Shown here piece by piece: positions 18,830-26,062 of a stretch of DNA of 64,000 nucleotides. The DNA comes from Planctomycetota bacterium. Its GTDB lineage: Bacteria; Planctomycetota; B15-G4. Each line of letters begins with the position of its first letter. Position 1 is the stretch's first letter. The translations under genes and the position numbers were made by a program. The notes under the pieces were generated by a model. That model was not told where the DNA came from. It worked only from the letters and a program-made list of their open reading frames with translations, and made no database searches. The stretch is taken from NCBI GenBank assembly GCA_029245865.1, contig JAQWOM010000023.1, positions 1 to 64,000 of the forward strand, in the 5' to 3' direction.

Positions 18830-21127
18830 ATGCTCGTCTTCCTCCTCGCTGCGAGCCTGATGGCCGCCCCCCCCGTCTTTGACGATTTGAAGACGGATCT
18901 GGGCGAGCTTCTGTTTCAACTCGAGGATGCCGAAGGGGCTCAGCAATGGGACATTGCCCGCGCCCTGCGCAACATCGCCCGAACGGACACAATCGAGTCC
19001 GTGCCTTTTCTGTGCGAAGCGGCCCCAGGGGCCTCTCCCGAGACCCAGCTCGTCATCGCCCAGACACTGCTGGATGTTGATGCGCCCGACGAGGCAGCCA
19101 ACATACTGCTGTCACTCCTCGAGGGCAGCCGAGTCCAAGAGAGCCTCGCCGTCCTGACACACAATTCATTCAAAGACATTCCCGAGGTGGCTGTCGAGCT
19201 GGACGCGTTCAGCCAACAAGACATGCCTCCTGAGGAGGCCGTTGCTGTTGCTCGAACTCTTTACAAGGTCAGCCGCAAGGCATCCATCCGCACGAAAGCT
19301 CGGCAAACTTTACTCAAAGCCCTCGAGAGTGAAGACGCAGACCTTCGTGCCAGCGCAGCGCTGGCCTTGGCCGAGATCAACGATTTTGAATCCGCTCGAC
19401 CTGCACTGCGCACCCTCACGCAGGATCCTGGTTGGAGAGGGCAGCTTGCACGGTCATACCTCGAGACCGACTTCCAGATCGACTACTACACGCGCCAACT
19501 CTACAAGCAAGCAGAACAGATCTCAGCGAGCGACATCTTTCAGCGACGCGCGCCCGAAGAAGAACAGTTCGCAACGGGAGCAGGCAGCCTGGATGTGCTC
19601 GAAGAGTTGATCGACCGGATTCAGACGCACCATCTCTGGGGCGACGACCTGACGGGTGCAGAAGGTCGCGAACGCCTGGTCACCGCGGCAGCCAAGGGCA
19701 TGTTGCAAGCACTCGACCTGCATTCGACTTACTTCTCGAGTGCGGAATTTGAGCGCTGGATTCTGGATCTCCGCAGGCACTACGCAGGCATTGGGGCCTA
19801 CGTCGACACGTTGAACAACGTCTTCACCATCACACGACCGATTTACTCGGGCCCCGCCTATGCAGCAGGCCTCATGTCCGGTGATCAAGTTCTGAAGGTG
19901 GATGGTTGGGACACCTACAACCAGAACAACGACGACATCATTCGCCGACTCAAGGGAGAGCCTGGTACAGAGGTCACGGTCACGATCTACCGAGATGGCT
20001 GGCAAAAGTCGCGTGACTTCGTCATCGAGCGAGCCGTGATCGACATTGCATCCGTCAACTGGGACATGCTGCCAGGAGACATCGGCTACATCGAGGTCCT
20101 CGGCTTTGCCCAGGACACAACGACTGAAATGGCGCGTGCTCTCATGTCGCTCGAAAAGGAAGGCATGAAGGGCCTCCTCCTCGATCTGCGCAACAACAGC
20201 GGCGGCTACCTCGATGAAGCCGTCAACATGTGTTCGATGCTTCTTCCGCCGGGAAGTGAAGTGGTCTACACCGAAGGGCGTGGAGTTCGACGACAAAACT
20301 ACAACACCAGCAAACAGGCTAAATTCCCGACCCCCTACGAAGGCCCCATGGTCGTTCTTGTCAATTCACGCAGCGCGAGTGCGAGCGAGATCGTCGCGGG
20401 ATGCCTCCAAGAATTCGGACGTGCACCTATCGTGGGAGAAACAACATTTGGCAAGGGCTCTGTCCAACAGGCCATGCCACTGCAAAGTCGGCCTGGAGAC
20501 GAACTGCTCACCGACAGAAACCACAATCAGACTTACGACCCAGGCGACACCTACAACGACCAGAACGGGGATGGCAAGTACACCTATCCCGTGAACGTCA
20601 AGATCACCAATGCGCGCTATTTCCTTTCATCAGGAAAATCACTTCACACCGAGCGCGACCTCGACGGGCGCGTGGTCAAGTTTGGCGGAGTGGAACCTGA
20701 CATCGAGGCTGCCTTCACAGGACTCGCCGGCTGGGAAAACCACGAACTCGCCGTTCTCTTCGACCGGCTGGACGGCCAAGATCCTTTTCAGGACTACGTC
20801 CAAGAACACTTCGATGCGAACCGCGCACTTTTCTACCAACTCGCAGTAGGCGACGCCCACGACCACAACCTCTACCCGGACTTCGAAGAGTTCGCGGCCA
20901 GCCTGGACTCCCCCATTCCCGACAACACCATTCGACTCGTCCTACGCGCCCGCGTTCGCGATCGCGTTGCAGATGATCAGGGCAAAGCCTTTCCGGGAGG
21001 CGTCATCTACGGCGACTGGCAAGAGGACAAGCAATTGCAGGCAGCCATCGCCGTCCTTGCTGACGAGATGTCTTTAGACCTCGCCGTGTTCAAGGGCTAC
21101 GACTTCGACGAATCACCGCCTCGTTGA
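18830..21127 (+). CDS. Exported S41 C-terminal-processing protease with N-terminal HEAT repeats and EF-hand-like loops
   Basis: 765 aa; AGGAG 9 bases before ATG. A short hydrophobic signal (LVFLLAASLMAAPP) is followed by HEAT-like helices (about 25-215), a PDZ domain (about 315-400, GPAYAAGLMSGDQVLKVDG) and the S41 catalytic domain. The nucleophile is Ser517 in SRSASASEIVAG and the general base is Lys542 in TFGKGSVQ, 25 residues apart as in Tsp/CtpA. Inserted at 562-588 are two EF-hand-like loops (D562-x-N-x-N...D573; D577-x-N-x-D). The N-terminal HEAT part is not usual for Ctp proteases and may bind substrates or partners. Periplasmic processing or degradation is expected. Its 3' end overlaps the convergent permease gene by 31 bases. 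Confidence 0.9.
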   Translation: MLVFLLAASLMAAPPVFDDLKTDLGELLFQLEDAEGAQQWDIARALRNIARTDTIESVPFLCEAAPGASPETQLVIAQTLLDVDAPDEAANILLSLLEGSRVQESLAVLTHNSFKDIPEVAVELDAFSQQDMPPEEAVAVARTLYKVSRKASIRTKARQTLLKALESEDADLRASAALALAEINDFESARPALRTLTQDPGWRGQLARSYLETDFQIDYYTRQLYKQAEQISASDIFQRRAPEEEQFATGAGSLDVLEELIDRIQTHHLWGDDLTGAEGRERLVTAAAKGMLQALDLHSTYFSSAEFERWILDLRRHYAGIGAYVDTLNNVFTITRPIYSGPAYAAGLMSGDQVLKVDGWDTYNQNNDDIIRRLKGEPGTEVTVTIYRDGWQKSRDFVIERAVIDIASVNWDMLPGDIGYIEVLGFAQDTTTEMARALMSLEKEGMKGLLLDLRNNSGGYLDEAVNMCSMLLPPGSEVVYTEGRGVRRQNYNTSKQAKFPTPYEGPMVVLVNSRSASASEIVAGCLQEFGRAPIVGETTFGKGSVQQAMPLQSRPGDELLTDRNHNQTYDPGDTYNDQNGDGKYTYPVNVKITNARYFLSSGKSLHTERDLDGRVVKFGGVEPDIEAAFTGLAGWENHELAVLFDRLDGQDPFQDYVQEHFDANRALFYQLAVGDAHDHNLYPDFEEFAASLDSPIPDNTIRLVLRARVRDRVADDQGKAFPGGVIYGDWQEDKQLQAAIAVLADEMSLDLAVFKGYDFDESPPR

Positions 21128-22365
21128 TCGGTCGACTCGGCCGCCCCCTCCGTATCCGCAGATGAAGAGTCGTTCGCCGAAGCAGGCAGGGGCTCGGGTT
21201 GTGTCTCAGCCCATTCGCGGTAGAACGGCAGTCCCAGTTCCCGCCAGAGCACTTTGCAGACGAGCGCCAGAGGAATAGCCACCAGCACTCCCAGCGTTCC
21301 AAGAAGTGCCCCACCGGCCAACAGAACAACAACCATGGTCACGGGGTGGAGCCCTGTCTCTCGGCCGAGCAGCAAGGGGAAGAGCACGATCCCTTCGAAC
21401 GCCTCGGCTGCACCAAAGAGCAAGATGACCCAGAGCAGAGCTTCTGAGCCGCCGCCCGGCATGGTGAGTGCAATCACGGAGGCCGGAATGACTCCCACGA
21501 GAAACCCGAGAAAGGGAACCAGTGAGAGGAGCCCTGACACCAGTGCGATCGGCATGGCGAACTGAATATCCAGAAGCAGCATTCCGGCAAACAAGAACGC
21601 GGCCTTCACCATGCCGCAGGCAAGTCGCCCGCGAAGGAAGGACACCAGTTCTTTGCCGATATCACGGGTGATCCGATCAACCTGCTCTCGATGACGAGGC
21701 GGGACCAAACCGAACAATGCCCTCGACATCGACGGGTATTCGACCAGGAAAAAGAACAGGTAGAACGGCACCAGCACTAGCATCGTCAGCAGTTGGAAAA
21801 AGCCGCCAGCCCAGTTGGACAGCTTCTCCAGTCCCCGCGCGGTCATGGCTGTCGCGGGAACCCACACCTTCTCCAGCAGATCGATGGCGCTGCCGCCCAG
21901 ATCGTCGATCACTTCACCCCAGATCCCATCTGCAAAGTGGATTCGTTGCTGATTGATCCACTCGCGCAAGGCGACCAGGGCCCCTCCATCCCAGACACCG
22001 TTGCCATTGCGATCATCGAACTCATCCTGTGCGCCCGGGCTGTCGGCCAGGTTGATCAGGTGGTTTCCGTCGTAGTCGCCATGGAGTTTCTCTCCACTCA
22101 ACACGTCTACAAGCTCAGTGAACTGGCTGCTGATGATCGCTCCGGAAAGCGAGGCGCCGATGAGGATGGCGACATACAGCAAGCTCACCGTTGCAACGCG
22201 TGGCAGCCCAAACCGTGCGGACGCATCGACCACCGGATTGAGAATCACTGCAAGCAACGCAGCGAACAAGACGGGGCTCAAGACCGGCGACAGTGTCGAA
22301 GCCAGAACCAGCACTAAGACGACGGCGGCAATCGGAAAGACGACCCGACGCAAGCGGGTGTTCAT
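21097..22365 (-). CDS. AI-2E family transporter with inserted EF-hand-like loops
   Basis: 422 aa. Hydrophobic segments at about 8-45, 58-80, 180-220, 250-300, 300-340 and 345-385 match the AI-2E permease family (PerM/YdiK-like), whose members export small molecules or ions. The segment between the early and middle helices contains D97-Y-D-G-N-H-L-I-N-L-A-D108, a good EF-hand/dockerin-type loop, and a second partial loop D118-R-N-G-N-G-V-W-D126. Such loops are not part of the basic family and would face outside the cytoplasm if topology is standard. The C-terminus is acidic and Ser-rich. ATGA overlap with the upstream Minf_1886 gene. Confidence 0.87.
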   Translation of the reverse strand: MNTRLRRVVFPIAAVVLVLVLASTLSPVLSPVLFAALLAVILNPVVDASARFGLPRVATVSLLYVAILIGASLSGAIISSQFTELVDVLSGEKLHGDYDGNHLINLADSPGAQDEFDDRNGNGVWDGGALVALREWINQQRIHFADGIWGEVIDDLGGSAIDLLEKVWVPATAMTARGLEKLSNWAGGFFQLLTMLVLVPFYLFFFLVEYPSMSRALFGLVPPRHREQVDRITRDIGKELVSFLRGRLACGMVKAAFLFAGMLLLDIQFAMPIALVSGLLSLVPFLGFLVGVIPASVIALTMPGGGSEALLWVILLFGAAEAFEGIVLFPLLLGRETGLHPVTMVVVLLAGGALLGTLGVLVAIPLALVCKVLWRELGLPFYREWAETQPEPLPASANDSSSADTEGAAESTDQRGGDSSKS

Positions 22366-22766
22366 TGAAGGGGAGCGACCGCGCTTCGAGCCTTGTCAAA
22401 GGCCTCGCGGAAGTTGAATCCATTCCGGAAGTCACTCTTGCGATCCGACTCTTGCTTGTTCAGCAACCGACACTCCACGAGCCCGAAGACGATTTCCCCG
22501 AAATCTTCGGTGCGGTAAATGCCCCAGTGCTCCAGCACAAGTCGCGCAAGAGGCCCGTACAGCTCAAGGGCAAACTCACGCAGGCCTTCAAGAAGCTGAA
22601 TGGCGGACACATGCGGATCGTCTCCCCCCTCGTCGAGTTGCGCCGTCTGGCGGTCCAACACGAAATCGAGGGCTCGGAATACGAAATGGTAGGCGTCTGC
22701 TTCATAGCGGCAATCTGCAGCCGCAAGAGAAGAGATGCGTTCGTCGAGGGTAGGAGTCTGGCTCAT
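22362..22766 (-). CDS. Minf_1886 family protein
   Basis: 134 aa. The sequence follows the Minf_1886 family closely: RYEADAYHFVFRALDFVL, IQLLEGLREFALELYGPLA, LEHWGIYRTEDFGEIVFGLVE, then KQESDRKSDFRNGFNF. The family is small, mostly helical, of unknown function, and found mainly in Planctomycetota, Verrucomicrobia and neighbours, so it also helps place the organism. ATG start. It overlaps the AI-2E permease gene by 4 bases, implying co-translation. No signal peptide, so cytoplasmic. Confidence 0.88.
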   Translation of the reverse strand: MSQTPTLDERISSLAAADCRYEADAYHFVFRALDFVLDRQTAQLDEGGDDPHVSAIQLLEGLREFALELYGPLARLVLEHWGIYRTEDFGEIVFGLVECRLLNKQESDRKSDFRNGFNFREAFDKARSAVAPLQ

Positions 22767-22850
22767 GGGACGACCGTGGAGAATTGTGCCCAGGTCCTGC
22801 GTCGGGGTAAAGCGACTATCGGTCGGACAGTGAACCCGCTTGACCCGCCC

Positions 22851-23822
22851 CTAGGGATTGCGGTTTGGCACCACCCGACCCCCTACCCCTACCCGTCCGA
22901 TTTCGTCACCCAAAGACACCCACATCACATGGGCTGGAACATGTCTACGGAGGTCTTCGGTCGCCTCCAGCAGGGCCTTCTCTGCTCGCAGCAGGCCTTC
23001 CGGCCGCGGAAAGCGTGTGATATCAACGAGCTCCGTTGGACCCGGAGTCCCGTCTTCGGCGAGAGCGCCCATCCAGGCCAGATCTCGAAGCCGCTGGTGC
23101 ATCATTCGCAAGGCCAACCTGCGGTGAACTCCTTCTGACTCCTGCTCTCCATCGGTCAGTTCATGGGCCCGCTTGGCAAAAGCCGTTCCGGCGAGTTCGC
23201 CTTGCAGTAGTTGATCAAGCACCTCGATCACAGCCTGGGCATCGAGCCCTTCATGCTGTTCCGCACGGCCCTGCGATCCGCCTTTTTCGTGACCGGCCTC
23301 CGCAAACAATCGAACTTCCTGACACCGCGAACGAATCGTCTCAAGCAAGGCTTCTTCTCGACTGCTCACCAACAACAACAAGCTGCCTTCTGGTGGCTCT
23401 TCCAAAGTTTTCAGCAAAGCGTTTTGAGCTTCTTCGTTCATGTCGTCAGCATCGAGAAGAACAGCGGCTCGACCTTGACCTTCAACGGCACGTAGCCCTA
23501 GCAGTGGAAGCACACCGCGACGAATCTGATTTACTGTCACCTCGTGCTTACTTCCCCATCCCTCAGGGTCTTGCTCTGGCGAGGGATCTTTAGAAATAAA
23601 CACGAGGTCCGGATGGTTCCTCGTCTCGACCTTTCGGCAGGCCGGACACGAGCCGCACGGCGCGTTCTCCGCAGAACACCAGCGAAGCTGGATAAGCCAC
23701 TGCGCGAAATCCTCTTTACCCACGCCCTCTTCGCCCGTCAGCAACAACGCGTGCGGAAGCCGGCCTGCTCGATGAGCAGCACCTAGCGCACGACGTGAGG
23801 CGGTATGTGGCGAGTCACTCAT
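22851..23822 (-). CDS. holB: DNA polymerase III delta-prime subunit
   Basis: 323 aa from ATG at 23822 ([20 protein letters not shown]). A longer frame overlaps tmk extensively and is rejected. AAA+ clamp-loader features: GEEGVGKE P-loop (final Thr replaced by Glu, as delta-prime often lacks ATPase), zinc-binding Cys cluster CxxxxxxCGSCPACRK, DADDMNEEAQNALLKTLEEPP, and TIRSRCQ (the SRC arginine-finger motif). Part of the complex that loads the sliding clamp. It overlaps tmk by 8 bases, the common tmk-holB pairing of bacteria. Confidence 0.94.
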   Translation of the reverse strand: MSDSPHTASRRALGAAHRAGRLPHALLLTGEEGVGKEDFAQWLIQLRWCSAENAPCGSCPACRKVETRNHPDLVFISKDPSPEQDPEGWGSKHEVTVNQIRRGVLPLLGLRAVEGQGRAAVLLDADDMNEEAQNALLKTLEEPPEGSLLLLVSSREEALLETIRSRCQEVRLFAEAGHEKGGSQGRAEQHEGLDAQAVIEVLDQLLQGELAGTAFAKRAHELTDGEQESEGVHRRLALRMMHQRLRDLAWMGALAEDGTPGPTELVDITRFPRPEGLLRAEKALLEATEDLRRHVPAHVMWVSLGDEIGRVGVGGRVVPNRNP

Positions 23823-24462
23823 CGAGCAAATCCGAGACAGAAGCGTCCACAGCGGCGGCCACCTCATCCTTTCCGCAGGCCCCATTGACCACCCGAAAAC
23901 GCGCCGGATCCGCCTCGGCGTAACGGAGATAGGCTGCCCTGACCTGCTGGAAGTACGTCGCCCCGCGGGCTTCGATTCGATCCGGCCCCTCCGCAGACCC
24001 GGACGCCATCCGAGCCGTCGCTTCCTCTACGGGGAGGTCGATCAGAACGATGCGGTCCGGTTCTCGGCCTTTTGTAGCCGCTCGCGCCATCTCCAAGATG
24101 AACTGCTCGTCAACATCCAGCCCGCTGCCCTGGTAGGCCATGGTCGAGTAGTGCGTGCGGTCAAGAACAACCAGTTCATCACGCTCCAGTGCTGGCAAAA
24201 CCCGCTGTGCGTACAACTCGGCACGCGAAGCCATGTAGAGCAATGTCTCTGTCAGTGCGTCCATCGTACCGCCGTGCAAAAGCAACTCGCGGACGCGTTC
24301 ACCAAACTCCGTCCCACCGGGCTCTCGGAGCAGTCGAGATTTTGGTCGAAGCGCATGTTGCTTCACACGCTCCAGAAATCTGGCCGCCTGAGTGCTCTTG
24401 CCGCAACCGTCGATTCCCTCGAACGCGATGAGCAGCCCGCTATCACGCACGGCACCTACCAC
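23815..24462 (-). CDS. tmk: Thymidylate kinase
   Basis: 215 aa. P-loop EGIDGCGKST (Lys22), LLREPGGTEFGERVR (Tmk signature with REPGGT), DRTHYSTMAYQGSG (DRx[YH]xSxxAYQG), and PDRIEARGATYFQQVRAAY in the LID region. It phosphorylates dTMP to dTDP. The basic residue of the REPGGT region is in the E. coli-like arrangement. GTG start overlapping the stop of the DnaA-like gene by 7 bases. Operon order is DnaA-like, tmk, holB. Confidence 0.95.
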   Translation of the reverse strand: MVGAVRDSGLLIAFEGIDGCGKSTQAARFLERVKQHALRPKSRLLREPGGTEFGERVRELLLHGGTMDALTETLLYMASRAELYAQRVLPALERDELVVLDRTHYSTMAYQGSGLDVDEQFILEMARAATKGREPDRIVLIDLPVEEATARMASGSAEGPDRIEARGATYFQQVRAAYLRYAEADPARFRVVNGACGKDEVAAAVDASVSDLLDE

Positions 24463-25874
24463 TCGAAGTCGCGCTGGGCGCCGGCGAGCCTCGCTTGCAA
24501 GGTATAAATCAACTGCTCAAAGGAAGAGTCCGTCGACCGGCGTCGCTCAACAGCTCGTCGCGCATAGGCCACGATCGAGGGCGACTTCAACCTGAGCGAA
24601 CGACAAATGTGCCGAGAGGAAAGCCCCAGGCTGTAGCTCGCGAGATAGACGCACAGATGTCTCATGACCGCCACATCCCTCGACTTTTCGCTCGAGCGAA
24701 GTCGATTCGGACAGATCCCCGTTTCATCGCAAAGAATCTCGATCAAGAGCGTGATACTTCCAACTCCACGCCCCACGCGCACGAGTTGCGCTTCCACGTC
24801 CTCCAGGCAGACACTGCGTCGCTCATCGCGTGCCACCGCGCTTGCATCCTCCAGCAGGCCCACAGCATCCGTCAGTGTGCCCGGGCACCGCTCCGACACC
24901 GCACTCACCGCGGCCTCATCCACCGATGCAGGCAGCCCCGCGGCCACCGAGTTCAGGACCGCGAGACGATGATTCCCGTCTGGTTGCTGCATGGAGACAA
25001 CAAGGCCGCTCTCGAAATGAGACCGAAGCCGATCACCCAGCCCGTGAATCTGTCCAGGGGCATGGCGAGAGAGCACCAGAACTCGGCCACCACGAGCCAG
25101 AACTGGCCCGATCAGACTGACGGCCACGGTCTGCGCCACGCGCTGCCCGCGAAGGCGATGCGCTTCATCCAGAACGATCGTGTCGTGGGCAGCCCAAACC
25201 CGTTGAATCGCACCAAAGGTTCGGGCCCGGGTCGCACGAGCCACATCGCGTCCCAGAGACTCACCAGAAAGCACCAGCGGGTCACAGGACTCATCCTCTG
25301 ACAACATGCTGCGAATTGCGTGCCTGGCAAGTGCTGTCTTCCCACAACCTGCCGGGGCGTGCACAAACAGAGAGTTGAAGCCCGTATCGGCCTCTTCGAC
25401 AAACTTACTCATCGCACCAAAGGCCAGTTCATTGACTTCTGTCTGGACGAACTCGAGTGGCCCCGTCAACGCAATCGGGTCGCGAGGGCGAGCCCCCGCA
25501 CGTTTGCGCGGCTTCTTCTTTGATCGCCCGCCTACGTCGACAGAGTCTTCGCCTCGAGCGCCAGCTGTCGTCGTGCCGTCGCCGTCGCGCTCTACGCCGC
25601 CAGTTGAAACGGGCACTGGGACCTCTTCAGCAACGCGCGTACGCAACCGAACCGGGCTACCTGTGATCGAGTGGAAGATCGACTCGATGTCTTTTCGATA
25701 GCAACTATCGATGGCCTCTTTTTTGGAGGCGTCCTTCACATCAAGCGTGAACAAGCCTCGCCGGAATGAGCACGGCTTCGCGTCCTCAAACCAGAGATCC
25801 CGCACCTGACGTCCGCGCAGGCGACCAAACTCTTTGGTCACCTCGGACCAGATCTGTTTTTCGTGAACGGTCAT
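24456..25874 (-). CDS. Degenerate DnaA-family AAA+ protein
   Basis: 472 aa from ATG at 25874. A longer open frame to 26054 has no DnaA-like residues. Domain I-like helices cover 1-75 (EVTKEFGRLRGRQVRDLWF), a low-complexity basic linker about 85-135, AAA+ about 140-350, and a DnaA domain IV-like region about 375-450. Walker A HAPAGCGKT and Walker B IVLDEAH are present. The box VII arginine finger is replaced: RLRSHFESG instead of RLxSRFxxG (His286). The sensor II motif NVRELEGA reads GTLTDAVG. The DNA-recognition motif RDHTTV reads LKSPSIV. So it looks like a DnaA paralogue with altered oligomerisation and DNA binding, not the initiator. Coupled to tmk and holB. Confidence 0.78.
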   Translation of the reverse strand: MTVHEKQIWSEVTKEFGRLRGRQVRDLWFEDAKPCSFRRGLFTLDVKDASKKEAIDSCYRKDIESIFHSITGSPVRLRTRVAEEVPVPVSTGGVERDGDGTTTAGARGEDSVDVGGRSKKKPRKRAGARPRDPIALTGPLEFVQTEVNELAFGAMSKFVEEADTGFNSLFVHAPAGCGKTALARHAIRSMLSEDESCDPLVLSGESLGRDVARATRARTFGAIQRVWAAHDTIVLDEAHRLRGQRVAQTVAVSLIGPVLARGGRVLVLSRHAPGQIHGLGDRLRSHFESGLVVSMQQPDGNHRLAVLNSVAAGLPASVDEAAVSAVSERCPGTLTDAVGLLEDASAVARDERRSVCLEDVEAQLVRVGRGVGSITLLIEILCDETGICPNRLRSSEKSRDVAVMRHLCVYLASYSLGLSSRHICRSLRLKSPSIVAYARRAVERRRSTDSSFEQLIYTLQARLAGAQRDFEW

Positions 25875-26062
25875 GGACCGATCGACCCTATCAACGTCGC
25901 TCAGGATCACGCAACTGCACACTGCCGCCTTACGAGATGGCGCTCGCCCCCCAGAACCTTGACAAAAGTCCTCCGCACCATGAACACGGACAACTTCGCA
26001 GCAAAACGGCATCTCGCGCCATGATTCCGGCCAAACCATTCCCCCCACAATCAAGAAAAGCG

